From Trichlorobacter ammonificans (lineage in GTDB: Bacteria; Desulfobacterota; Desulfuromonadia; Geobacterales; Pseudopelobacteraceae): a stretch of 64,000 nt of DNA. A program made the translations under genes and the position numbers. The stretch covers positions 1,972,001-2,036,000 of the forward strand of contig NZ_OW150024.1 of the NCBI RefSeq assembly GCF_933509905.1. The letters run 5' to 3'. Within the stretch, counting starts at the first letter, position 1. Every line of letters begins with the position of its first letter. Under the pieces are notes generated by a model. That model saw only the letters and a program-made list of their open reading frames with translations, did no database searches and had not been told where the DNA came from. This document shows, in pieces, positions 17,349 through 25,668 of the stretch.

Positions 17349-18047
17349 GTGAATATTACATACCATAAACTTGTCAACGCCGCAGAGCTTCCAGCAGAGG
17401 CTACAGCTGAAACCCATCTATTCTGTGTTGATGTTGATGATTTGTCAGGACGTGCCGTCGAGATGATTTCAACAATAAACGATACTTCATGGATTTCCGG
17501 ACTTGGGCCTATCCCAAGGACTTCCTATGAAACAATTGCCTTAAAAACGGCTGCTAAACTTGTTGAAATTTTCCAATCTGCTGATGGCAATATCGGAGCT
17601 GAGTTTGGAGAATATGTAGTTTCCATGTCTGCGGGGGATTGCTTAGGCGCCAAGCTTGGCCATACTGTGCTGCCACTTTCTGAGCTTTGGAAAGAGCAAT
17701 TAAGCGGCAATCCTGGTTTTGATTTTCATACAGAAAGTCACAATAACAGAATTGCTTTTGGCGAAGCGAAATACAATCGTAACCAGAGCTCATATACTGA
17801 CGCGGCATCGCAAGCTCACGACTTTATCGATGCGAATAAAGATAAAATGGATGCCGTTCACCTGACGCATTTGGCAAGTGGTGAAGCAATGGATGCTTTT
17901 CTAAAGGGATCACGCGGCTTAGCGATTGCGTTTTCTTTGCATTCTAAAAACCATGAGAAAATCCTAGCAAATGCTCTGGCTTCAGATTTTGTGCAGGCGC
18001 TATGCAAAAGGGCTGATGAGCTCTACGTGATCGGAGTTCGGACATGA
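17349..18047 (+). CDS. hamA: HamA, DUF1837 nuclease of a Hachiman anti-phage system
   Basis: A 232-residue DUF1837 protein. The predicted PD-(D/E)xK active site is visible: Asp125 in PGFDFHTES, then Glu139 and Lys141 in FGEAKY. A helical tail (ASQAHDFIDANKDKMDAVHLTHL) follows. In Hachiman systems HamA is the effector nuclease held by the HamB helicase and released when damaged or phage DNA is sensed. It starts at a GTG preceded by GGGGG, and its stop overlaps the hamB start by four bases. The gene is AT-rich relative to core genes, consistent with horizontal gain. Confidence 0.85.
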   Translation: MNITYHKLVNAAELPAEATAETHLFCVDVDDLSGRAVEMISTINDTSWISGLGPIPRTSYETIALKTAAKLVEIFQSADGNIGAEFGEYVVSMSAGDCLGAKLGHTVLPLSELWKEQLSGNPGFDFHTESHNNRIAFGEAKYNRNQSSYTDAASQAHDFIDANKDKMDAVHLTHLASGEAMDAFLKGSRGLAIAFSLHSKNHEKILANALASDFVQALCKRADELYVIGVRT

Positions 18048-20389
18048 GGCCTGCCGAAATTATCCAGCATGAGAATCCTTTGGAGTTGATGACCTCTATT
18101 TTGGAGCGATTGCATGTTAACGGTCCAACGCGTTCCGAAGATTTAGAGGCATTGGCTTATCTGAAGTATTTCCACTCCCCTATATTTGCTGAATATGAGG
18201 GGAGGCTTACTTATCTTCTTGGTTTGTTCCATAAGGTTGGTGAACCCAAAGATGTTCTAAGTCTGGCTTACTCAACATTCAAGGACGCAATTGTGGAGCA
18301 GGCCAACCAAGTCCTCACGCCGGTGCAGGCCAGCATTAGAAGTGGGATTCTTGATAATAAATATTTTTCTTTTTCTACACCGACAAGTGCAGGGAAATCC
18401 TATTTATTTAGACAGCTTATAAGGGATGAAAAAGGCGATGTAGTCATCGTTGTTCCCTCACGAGCGTTGATTGCAGAGTATTTGATTGCAGTGAGGTCTA
18501 TTCTGCAAGATGACCCTAGCATTTTGGTCCTGCAATTCATTGACGACATTAATAAGTCAGCGACCAAGAGGCGTGTATTTGTCGTAACTCCTGAGCGTGG
18601 AAAAGATTTGTTTAGAGATGCTGAAAAATATGAGGTGTCTCTTTTTCTGTTTGACGAAGCGCAGTTGTCGGATGAGAAGTGGCGCGGAGTTAATTTTGAT
18701 TCGTTCGTAAGGCGTGCTGAACGTGCTTATCCTGATGCGAGAAAAGTTTTTGCTCACCCGTTTGTTGAGAATCCCGAAGCACAACTCGTAAAGCATCAAT
18801 TTGAAGAAGCGGCGTCTGCGAAGGCTTATTCATATGGGGCTGTTGGGAAAATTTATTTAGGAACTGATAGGGAGACGGGAGGTTTTACGTCGTTTTCGCC
18901 ATTTTTAGAGAATGGGCATTATATAAAAAATCATTGTGAATTTCCGGAAGATGCTGTTGGGCAAGTTATTGCTGCTGGTGGAACCCTCCTAGTTTTTGTC
19001 TCTAAGTCCTCCATATACGATAAAAGCTGCATTGGAAAGTTCGGCCGCTATGTCGATATGTGTGAGCCTATAACCAACAAAAAGGCGCTGGCCATTGTTG
19101 ACAGAATCGAAAGACTGATAGGTGCAAAGGGTAAAGGGTCTGACCTCGTGGAGTTGATGAGGCGAGGGGTCGTAATCCACCATGGTTCTGTTCCGCTTCC
19201 TGTTAGATATCAGATTGAACATTTTACCAAGCAAGGGTATGCGAAAATCTGCTTTTCAACCTCTACGCTAGCGCAGGGGGTTAACATGCCCTTCGATGTG
19301 GTGTGGGCTGATAATATAAGATTTTTGGGATCTGAAGAGAATAAAGCACTTGGTCTAAGAAATTTGATTGGAAGGGCAGGTAGAACCAGCAAAGACGTTG
19401 ATAAGTTTGATTTTGGTTTTGTTGTTGTTGAAAATATAAAGCAATTTATTGATCGGCTGTCAGCTTCTTTGGTGCTTGAAGAGACTTCGCTGATAGATAG
19501 CGATTCTGAAGAGCTACCTGAAGACATAAGGGAGGATATTGAATCTATTCAAAATGAAACAATATCCGACGAATATAACTTGCCAGGTACTCGCCTTGAG
19601 AGACTTGCGTCAGTGGAATGTGGCAAACATGTGGCATTGTCGCTCGATTTACTGTTTGACAAGGGTGAGTTGATTACTGGCAACGCATATCGTGAGCTTC
19701 CTGAAGAGCATAGGAGCGAGATTAAAGGTACTTTTAAGAATATTTTCTCTATTTCATTGAAACGCGATCTTAAAACTGGAGAGAAGACAGTACTTTCAAG
19801 CGCTATTACAATATTTCTTTGGCATATCCAAGGAAAATCTTTCCGCGAAGTAATCATGCTTCGTTATAATTATTTGTCAAAGGCAAAACTAAGAAGAGAG
19901 CTGATAAGAGCTCTTCGTAGAGGAGAAATATCAGAGAATGAGTACGACAGTAAATATCGATCCCTTGAGATAGAGTACTCTTCCTTACCTTATCAGCTTC
20001 CGAATTCAACCTTAACTAAGAGCCCACCATCGAGTTTCGGAGATCATCTGCACGTATCAGAGATAAACTTTGATCATCTTGTTTATGATACTTACGATTA
20101 CATGGATAAGGTGATTTCCTTCTCTTTAGCTGATATCTTCGTAGCGGCATATGACAGTTATTATCAGCGTACAGAGGACGACCGGGCTCAAGCAATGGTC
20201 AACTATGTTCGCTATGGGACTAACGATGAAAAAGAAATATGGCTGCTTAGGTATGGCTTTTCATTTGAAGATATCGAAATGGTAGAGGGATATGTCTTAA
20301 GTATTGATGAAGACGGAATCACCTTTGATGAAGCAGTTGAAGATTTGCGGGAAGAGCCAGTCTGGGAATTGGTCGAGAGGTATCTGTAA
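18044..20389 (+). CDS. hamB: HamB, SF2 helicase of a Hachiman anti-phage system
   Basis: A 781-residue superfamily 2 helicase of the Ski2/Brr2-like type found with DUF1837 proteins. Visible motifs: TPTSAGKS (112-119, Walker A), VVPSRALIAE, VVTPERG, FDEAQLSD (203-210, DEAQ box), FSTSTLAQGVNMPFD (motif V region) and LIGRAGRTS (motif VI). A long C-terminal region rich in charged helices follows. HamB senses DNA and controls HamA. The ATGA overlap with hamA implies a fixed ratio of products. No helicase motif appears damaged, so the system is probably active. Confidence 0.87.
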   Translation: MRPAEIIQHENPLELMTSILERLHVNGPTRSEDLEALAYLKYFHSPIFAEYEGRLTYLLGLFHKVGEPKDVLSLAYSTFKDAIVEQANQVLTPVQASIRSGILDNKYFSFSTPTSAGKSYLFRQLIRDEKGDVVIVVPSRALIAEYLIAVRSILQDDPSILVLQFIDDINKSATKRRVFVVTPERGKDLFRDAEKYEVSLFLFDEAQLSDEKWRGVNFDSFVRRAERAYPDARKVFAHPFVENPEAQLVKHQFEEAASAKAYSYGAVGKIYLGTDRETGGFTSFSPFLENGHYIKNHCEFPEDAVGQVIAAGGTLLVFVSKSSIYDKSCIGKFGRYVDMCEPITNKKALAIVDRIERLIGAKGKGSDLVELMRRGVVIHHGSVPLPVRYQIEHFTKQGYAKICFSTSTLAQGVNMPFDVVWADNIRFLGSEENKALGLRNLIGRAGRTSKDVDKFDFGFVVVENIKQFIDRLSASLVLEETSLIDSDSEELPEDIREDIESIQNETISDEYNLPGTRLERLASVECGKHVALSLDLLFDKGELITGNAYRELPEEHRSEIKGTFKNIFSISLKRDLKTGEKTVLSSAITIFLWHIQGKSFREVIMLRYNYLSKAKLRRELIRALRRGEISENEYDSKYRSLEIEYSSLPYQLPNSTLTKSPPSSFGDHLHVSEINFDHLVYDTYDYMDKVISFSLADIFVAAYDSYYQRTEDDRAQAMVNYVRYGTNDEKEIWLLRYGFSFEDIEMVEGYVLSIDEDGITFDEAVEDLREEPVWELVERYL

Positions 20390-20408
20390 TTCGGGGAGCC
20401 TCAAAAGG

Positions 20409-20521
20409 GTCAGCCCTTGACACGAGACAAAAGTAAAATGGCAACAGGCTAAAAAGGCGAGGTCCCAACCCGGCAGTTCGACACCGGTCGGGCGGAAAGA
20501 CTGCCCGAACGGGTCAACTGC
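20409..20521 (+). ncRNA. Candidate structured RNA, copy B (downstream of hamB)
   Basis: GTCAGCCCTTGAC at 20409-20421 matches copy A in 12 of 13 bases, and GTCCCAAC at 20462-20469 matches exactly. The hairpin then follows: GCAGTT (20473-20478) with AACTGC (20516-20521), a bulged C, GAC (20480-20482) with GTC (20513-20515), a bulged A, CCG (20484-20486) with CGG (20510-20512), and CGGGC (20489-20493) with GCCCG (20503-20507). Compared with copy A the inner stem has swapped strands (C-rich and G-rich sides exchanged) and the outer stem is unrelated in sequence, yet pairing is kept. It lies 57 bases before the NERD-helicase start. Confidence 0.5.
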
Positions 20522-20577
20522 GCGAACCGTAGCAAAGGGTCGCGTCTTCATTATTCACAATCGGAAGGTCATCCAAA

Positions 20578-22380
20578 ATGTCCATCCTCATCCCATCCAT
20601 ATCCACCTGCAAATTCGCCACCTCCGGCGAACGCCGCTTTGCCCGCCTGCTTGAGGCCAAGCTGGAAGATGATTATCTCTGCTGGTACAACGTGCCTATC
20701 GGTCCCAAACGCCTGCATCCTGACTTCATCATCATGCACCCCCGGCGCGGCATCCTGATTCTGGAGGTAAAGGACTGGCGTTTAAGCACGATCACGTCGC
20801 TGAACCATCATGAAGCTGAGTTGATCGTTCATGGTCAGACCAAGAATGAAAAGAACCCGCTGGAACAGGCCCGTGAGTATACCACCGCAGTGGTCAATAT
20901 CCTTCAGACCGATCCCCAGCTTATCCACAGCGAAGGACGCTATCAGGGCAAGCTGCTTTTCCCTTGGGCCTGCGGCGTTGTCTTGACCAACATCACCCGC
21001 AAAGAGTACGAACAGACCGACCTGGAAGAGGTGATCGACTCGCGCTGGATCATCTTCAAGGATGAGATGACCGAATCAGTGGATGCCATGACCTTTCAGG
21101 AGCGGCTTTGGGGGATGTTCCCGTTCAACGCCGCTGGTATGTTGACCCTGCCGCAAATCGAGCGGGTGCGCTGGCACCTGTTTCCGGAAGTCCGCCTGCC
21201 ATACAAACAGGCTTCGCTGTTCGATGCCTTGGATGATGAACCGCAAGCGCTGCCCGACATCATGCGGGTTATGGACCTGCAGCAGGAGCAGTTGGCCCGC
21301 AGCCTGGGAGAAGGTCACCGGGTTATCCATGGTGTGGCCGGTTCCGGCAAAACCATGATCCTGGGCTATCGGGCCGAACATCTGGCCAAGGTCTGTACCC
21401 GCCCGATTCTGATCCTCTGCTACAACAAGGTGCTGGCTCACCGGCTACAGCAGTGGATGGAGGCAAAGGGGATTGCCGACAAGGTGCAGGTGTATCATTT
21501 CCATGCCTGGTGCTACCGGCAGCTCAAGACTTACAACATACCGATACCGCCAAGTTGCAGCGGCAGTGACGACTTTTGCGATGAGCTGGTAGATACGGTG
21601 ATCCGCCAGGTTGATCGGAAGATGATCCCGGCCGGTCAGTATGATGCGGTGATGATCGATGAAGGGCATGACTTCCGCTCTGAGTGGCTGAAGCTGGTGG
21701 TGCAGATGGTTAACCCTTCTTCCAACTCGTTGCTGGTGCTGTACGACGATGCCCAGTCCATCTACGATACCCGCAGGAAAGGCAAATTCAGCTTCAAGAG
21801 CGTCGGCATCCAGGCCCAGGGGCGCACCACCATCTTGCGGATAAATTATCGCAATACCGACGAGATTCTGAACTTTGCCGCCCGGTTTGTTCAGGGACAG
21901 CTCACCCAGGAAGAAGCGGATGAAGACGGCATTCCTCGCCTTGCCCCGGTTCCCGGCGGCAGGCGTGGTTCAAAACCGGTATTGATAAAGCTGCCGACCA
22001 TCCCCGAAGAGGCTGACGCGATAGCCCAACGGTTGAAAGAAGCACATCACGGCGGGGTGTCCTGGAAGGATATGGCGGTGCTTTTCTGGGATGCTCAGGA
22101 TAGCAATGAGCTATATCGGGCGTTGTGTGACGCAGGGATTCCTTTTGCCGGAAAAGACAAGCTCCGTTTCAATAACAAAGAAAACAGAGTGGGTTTTCTG
22201 AGTTGCTATAGCTGTAAAGGGCTGGAATTTCCGCTCGTGGCTGTGATGGGCAGCCGTATCTCGGAACAAGCCAAAACCGATGCCGAAACAGCCAAGCTGC
22301 TGTATGTGGCCATGACCCGCGCCACAGAACATTTGGTCATGACGGTTGGAGAACAGTATGCGGCTTCACATACCGTTTGA
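20578..22380 (+). CDS. NERD nuclease / UvrD-like helicase fusion
   Basis: A 600-residue protein. The N-terminal NERD (nuclease-related) domain covers about 10-150 with DFIIMHPRRGILILEVKDWRL carrying the D...E-x-K catalytic set. A superfamily 1 helicase follows: Walker A GVAGSGKT near 257-264, the AVMIDEGHDF Walker B motif, a FRSVG-like segment, and the C-terminal YVAMTRATEHL motif VI. Single-protein nuclease-helicases of this layout act in phage defence (Nhi-like) as well as in DNA repair. Its place directly after hamAB and RNA copy B supports defence. Codon use is more GC-rich than hamAB, so it may have arrived separately. Confidence 0.8.
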   Translation: MSILIPSISTCKFATSGERRFARLLEAKLEDDYLCWYNVPIGPKRLHPDFIIMHPRRGILILEVKDWRLSTITSLNHHEAELIVHGQTKNEKNPLEQAREYTTAVVNILQTDPQLIHSEGRYQGKLLFPWACGVVLTNITRKEYEQTDLEEVIDSRWIIFKDEMTESVDAMTFQERLWGMFPFNAAGMLTLPQIERVRWHLFPEVRLPYKQASLFDALDDEPQALPDIMRVMDLQQEQLARSLGEGHRVIHGVAGSGKTMILGYRAEHLAKVCTRPILILCYNKVLAHRLQQWMEAKGIADKVQVYHFHAWCYRQLKTYNIPIPPSCSGSDDFCDELVDTVIRQVDRKMIPAGQYDAVMIDEGHDFRSEWLKLVVQMVNPSSNSLLVLYDDAQSIYDTRRKGKFSFKSVGIQAQGRTTILRINYRNTDEILNFAARFVQGQLTQEEADEDGIPRLAPVPGGRRGSKPVLIKLPTIPEEADAIAQRLKEAHHGGVSWKDMAVLFWDAQDSNELYRALCDAGIPFAGKDKLRFNNKENRVGFLSCYSCKGLEFPLVAVMGSRISEQAKTDAETAKLLYVAMTRATEHLVMTVGEQYAASHTV

Positions 22381-22510
22381 AGGAACTGGCGGATTTGCCG
22401 TGCCAACGGGATTACCAGCGTCAGCGGTCTCCGAACTCGAAGGGTCGGAGAGAAGACGAACAAGAAGCTGGCGGCCTGCAGGACGATGAGTTGACGGATG
22501 TCCACAACAC

Positions 22511-22538
22511 GTTTAAACCGTTTAAACTAGGTTTAAAC
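22511..22538. repeat. Triple GTTTAAAC palindrome
   Basis: The 8-base palindrome GTTTAAAC occurs three times, at 22511-22518, 22520-22527 and 22531-22538. In GC-rich DNA this clustering is unlikely by chance and suggests a protein-binding site upstream of the truncated gene at 22558. Confidence 0.5.
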
Positions 22539-22557
22539 GCACATGAAAGAGGATATC

Positions 22558-22677
22558 ATGGCACCTGTTGAAGCCGTTCTTGACATTAAAAAAATGAATA
22601 CGTTGACTACTCGACATGCCCCCCCCCGTTCCCCCCCCAGCGGGGGAGGGAACGGGGGGGGGGGAAATGTCGGGTAG
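22558..22677 (+). pseudogene. Truncated gene start interrupted by a palindromic insertion
   Basis: GAGG lies six bases before an ATG that opens MAPVEAVLDIKKMNTL; an in-frame ATG lies five codons upstream. After 14 codons the frame runs into the C/G-rich hairpin at 22601-22683, yields poly-Pro/Gly and stops. The beginning has normal start signals, so a real gene was probably cut by the hairpin element. No family can be assigned from so few residues. Confidence 0.35.
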
Positions 22678-22683
22678 TCAACG
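22601..22683. repeat. Large near-perfect palindrome (MITE-like hairpin)
   Basis: CGTTGACTAC at 22601-22610 is matched by GTAGTCAACG at 22674-22683; inside them CGACAT pairs with ATGTCG, and then long C-runs pair with long G-runs around a short AG turn. The whole 83 bases can fold into one hairpin. Its C and G homopolymers are prone to slippage. Nothing else is evident in the 22.38-22.81 kb gap besides the GTTTAAAC cluster and the broken gene start. Confidence 0.7.
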
Positions 22684-22807
22684 CATGTCGTAGTAATTGC
22701 GTACAGACCATGACAGATAGGTGTTCTCCCCCACCACGGCGGCCTCGTGAGCGGATGACCAGACGGAATCAAAGACCTGAAACTATACGATCACACCGGA
22801 GGAACCC

Positions 22808-23098
22808 ATGCCAACAGCATTGGCCAGGTTGAAGACCACGCTGCAGGAGAAGGGTGTTGACCCGTCGCTCCTGGCGGAACTGGAGGCGGAGCAGGCCGGG
22901 CTGCGCCACAAGGCCGACGAACTCGAAACCCTGCTGATCATGATCGTCCGCACCGGCTGGCCCTGGGACGAGGACGGGGAGCCGAATGCGGTCCATCATG
23001 CCGCAAAGGACGGATTTACCGCTGCCATGCGTGAGGCGCGGGATCTGCTCGGCCTGAACCTTCATTCCAGGCTTACCCGGACCGAGCCAAAAACATGA
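22808..23098 (+). CDS. Hypothetical protein, 96 residues
   Basis: A small, mostly helical protein (PTALARLKTTLQEKGVDPSLL, LEAEQAGLRHKADELETLL) with a central WPWDEDGEP turn. GGAGG lies six bases before the ATG and codon use matches core genes, so it is probably real. No family recognised. It precedes the dipeptide epimerase gene on the same strand by about 120 bases. Confidence 0.6.
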   Translation: MPTALARLKTTLQEKGVDPSLLAELEAEQAGLRHKADELETLLIMIVRTGWPWDEDGEPNAVHHAAKDGFTAAMREARDLLGLNLHSRLTRTEPKT

Positions 23099-23220
23099 AC
23101 AGACATGATACCCGGCCGGTCACGGAATCAGGCCGGTGCTCTGTAGAGAGCTGTTGACGCAACCGGGGAAATGGAGGATGTTCCGCACGGCAGTGATTTC
23201 GAGTACCGGTGGAGGAGACA

Positions 23221-24330
23221 ATGGCTGAAGCTCTGGTTACCATACGGGAAGCGGAGGTGGTGGTGGCAACGGCACCGCTGGTGACGCCGTTTCGGATCGC
23301 CACCGGGCAGCACGACCGGATGGAGAACGTGTTTCTGCGGCTGAAGGCCGACAACGGCATCTACGGCTACGGCGAGGCTGCGGTGGCCAGCCATATCACC
23401 GGCGAGACCGTGACCGGCACCCGCGATACCCTGCAGGCCGCGGCCGACCGGCTGGTGGGCCGCACGGTCAGCGACCTGCCGGAGCTGGTGGAGGAGTTTT
23501 CTCCCTGTTTTACCGGCAACCACGCGGGTCTGGCCGCCTTCGAGGCGGCCCTGCTGGACATTTACTCCCGCACGCGGGGCATCCCCCTTCATGCCCTCTT
23601 TTCACCGCCCCCCGGCTGTTCCCCCCGTTACTCCTTCCAGAGCGACATCACCATCGTCATCGGTTCCCTTGAGGAGGCGGAACGCGCTGCGCAACGGTAC
23701 GCAGCCCAGGGGTTCACCACCTTCAAGATCAAGATCGGCCGGGACCACGAGCTGGACCTGGTGCGGGTGCGGGCGGTACGGCGGGCCGCGCCGGACAGCA
23801 GCCTGATCCTGGACGCCAACATGGGGTTTACCGCCGACGCCATGCTTGCCTTCCTGCGCCGTCTGGAGGGCATGGGCATCCGCCCCGCGCTGGTGGAACA
23901 GCCGGTACCCAAGGCCGACTGGGAGGGGCTGGCCATGGTGACCCGCGAGGCGGCGCGCTCCGGCATCCTGGTCTGCGCCGACGAGAGCGTGGGTTCCCTG
24001 GCCGAGGCGGAGCGGGCCATCGCCTCCCACACGGTCAGTGCCATCAATATCAAGTTCATGAAGAGCGGCATCGCCGAGGCGGCCCGGATCGCCCGCTTCG
24101 CCAGCGTGCACGGCATCAGGCTGATGCTGGGGGCCATGATGGAAAGCTCCCTGGCCATCACCACGGCGGCCCATTTCGCCGCCGGCATGGGCTGCTTCGA
24201 TTTCATCGACCTGGACACCACCTTCTTCATCAGCGGTCCCTTCGCCCACTCCCCCTACCTGGACGCCGGCGGCCGGTTCAACCTGGCTGCGGCAGGACCC
24301 GGCATCGGGGTTGCGCCCCCCCTGGGATGA
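23221..24330 (+). CDS. Dipeptide epimerase (enolase superfamily)
   Basis: A 369-residue enolase-superfamily enzyme of the L-Ala-D/L-Glu (dipeptide) epimerase subgroup, which recycles murein peptides. The catalytic set is visible: KIKIG (KxK acid/base pair), LDANMGF, VEQPV and CADESV (metal ligands), and INIKFMKSG (opposite Lys). I start at the ATG at 23221 with GGAGGAG before it; a GTG four codons upstream is less likely. Its stop overlaps the start of a DUF819 membrane gene by four bases, a pairing that suggests a transporter for the same peptide or amino acid. Confidence 0.88.
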   Translation: MAEALVTIREAEVVVATAPLVTPFRIATGQHDRMENVFLRLKADNGIYGYGEAAVASHITGETVTGTRDTLQAAADRLVGRTVSDLPELVEEFSPCFTGNHAGLAAFEAALLDIYSRTRGIPLHALFSPPPGCSPRYSFQSDITIVIGSLEEAERAAQRYAAQGFTTFKIKIGRDHELDLVRVRAVRRAAPDSSLILDANMGFTADAMLAFLRRLEGMGIRPALVEQPVPKADWEGLAMVTREAARSGILVCADESVGSLAEAERAIASHTVSAINIKFMKSGIAEAARIARFASVHGIRLMLGAMMESSLAITTAAHFAAGMGCFDFIDLDTTFFISGPFAHSPYLDAGGRFNLAAAGPGIGVAPPLG

Positions 24331-25490
24331 TCACCCACCCGCTGCTGATCGCCCTTGTCCTGCTGGCACTGGAACTGCTGGTGCTGGGGCTGGCCCGCCA
24401 CCCCCGCACCGGGCGCTGGTTTTCCTTTATCCCGCCGGTGTTCTGGATCTATTTCCTGCCCATGCTGGCCGCAGGGAACGGCCTGATCGATCCCGCCAGC
24501 CCGCTCTACGCCCAGGTGACCCGCTGGCTGTTGCCGGCCAGCCTGGTGCTGCTGCTGGTGCCGGTGGACGCACGGGCCATCCTCCGCCTGGGGCCCAAGG
24601 CCCTGGCCATGTTCGTTGCCGGCGCCGTCGGCATCATTGCCGGGGGCGTGCTCTCCTTTGCCCTGTTCAAGCCGCTGGTGGGGGCCGGGTTCTGGTCCGG
24701 GTTCGGCGCCCTCTGCGCCTCCTGGACCGGCGGCAGCGCCAACATGATCGCGGCCCGTGAGGCCCTGGCCGTGCCGGACCACGTCTTTGCGCCGATGGTG
24801 ATCGTGGATACGGTGATCCCCTACCTCTGGATGGGGATGCTGATGGCCGGGGTGGCGCTGCAGCCGGCCTTTGACCGCTGGAACCGGGCGGACCGGACCA
24901 TCCTTGACGAACTGGGCAGCCGGATCGCGGGCGACCGGCAGCGGCAGGGGCAGGAGTACTGCCTGACGGGAGCGGCCGCGCTGGTGCTGCCGGCCATGGC
25001 GGTGAGCGGCCTGGCCCACCTGCTGGCCCGCCAGCTCCCCCAGATCAGGGATCTCGTCTCCACCGCCACCTGGACCATCGTCATCGTCACCCTGCTGGGC
25101 ATCCTGCTCTCCTTCACGCCGCTGCGCCGGCTGGAGCGGTACGGCGCCTCCCGCGCCGGCTCGTTTCTGCTCTATTTCGTGCTGACCACCATCGGGGCCC
25201 GGGCCTCGGCGGCCAGCATCGGCTCGGCCCTGCTGCTGCTGGCCGCCGGCGTCGTGATCGTGGCGGTCCACGGCCTGTTCCTGCTGATGGCGGCGCGGCT
25301 GCTGCGGGCACCGCTCTTTCTGGCCGCCACCGCCAGCCAGGCCTCTATCGGCGGGGTGGCCTCGGCGCCGGTGGTGGCCGAGGTCTACCAGCCCGGGATG
25401 GCGCCGGTGGGGCTGCTGCTGGCGATCCTGGGGAATCTGGTGGGGACCGGGCTGGGGATTATCAGCGCCCACCTCTGCCGTCTGGTGTAA
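24327..25490 (+). CDS. DUF819 family membrane protein
   Basis: A 387-residue integral membrane protein with about 10 hydrophobic segments, of the DUF819 (YjcL-like) family. Family features seen are the FALFKPLVGAGFWSGFGALCASWTGGSANMIA re-entrant-like segment and the conserved ATASQASIGGVASAPVVAEVY near the C-terminus. Members are thought to be transporters, but substrates are not established. Translational coupling to the dipeptide epimerase gene (ATGA overlap) points to a role in uptake or release of peptides or amino acids; this is inference. Confidence 0.85.
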   Translation: MITHPLLIALVLLALELLVLGLARHPRTGRWFSFIPPVFWIYFLPMLAAGNGLIDPASPLYAQVTRWLLPASLVLLLVPVDARAILRLGPKALAMFVAGAVGIIAGGVLSFALFKPLVGAGFWSGFGALCASWTGGSANMIAAREALAVPDHVFAPMVIVDTVIPYLWMGMLMAGVALQPAFDRWNRADRTILDELGSRIAGDRQRQGQEYCLTGAAALVLPAMAVSGLAHLLARQLPQIRDLVSTATWTIVIVTLLGILLSFTPLRRLERYGASRAGSFLLYFVLTTIGARASAASIGSALLLLAAGVVIVAVHGLFLLMAARLLRAPLFLAATASQASIGGVASAPVVAEVYQPGMAPVGLLLAILGNLVGTGLGIISAHLCRLV

Positions 25491-25493
25491 CAC

Positions 25494-25616
25494 AAGGTTG
25501 CTGAAAAAGAGCCATCTCGCCGCCGTCCTCGAAAGCGGCTTTGTGCGGCGTAGCGCTGCTACGCCTCCGCAGGGTTTTCTGCGGGTGCGACGATCTGACC
25601 GTTTTTGAGCAACCTT
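25494..25616. repeat. REP/MITE-like element with 15-base terminal inverted repeats
   Basis: AAGGTTGCTGAAAAA (25494-25508) and TTTTTGAGCAACCTT (25602-25616) are inverted repeats with a single mismatch. Inside, GCGGCGTAGC and GCTACGCC form a second palindrome. The element fills the gap between the DUF819 gene and the SDR gene. No protein is encoded, so any mobility would need a transposase elsewhere. Confidence 0.7.
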
Positions 25617-25668
25617 AGGACTTTCAACCGTCTGCTGAAAATCTATCTCGACAATCAAGGAGGTTACC

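Noticed and set aside
22377-22571. 64-codon frame overlapping the NERD-helicase stop
   Set aside because: Non-ATG start without ribosome site, polar low-complexity product, no homology.
22621-22664. CRISPR or tandem repeat suggested by C-runs and G-runs
   Set aside because: The runs are two arms of one hairpin, not spaced repeats; no CRISPR array or cas gene was seen in the window.
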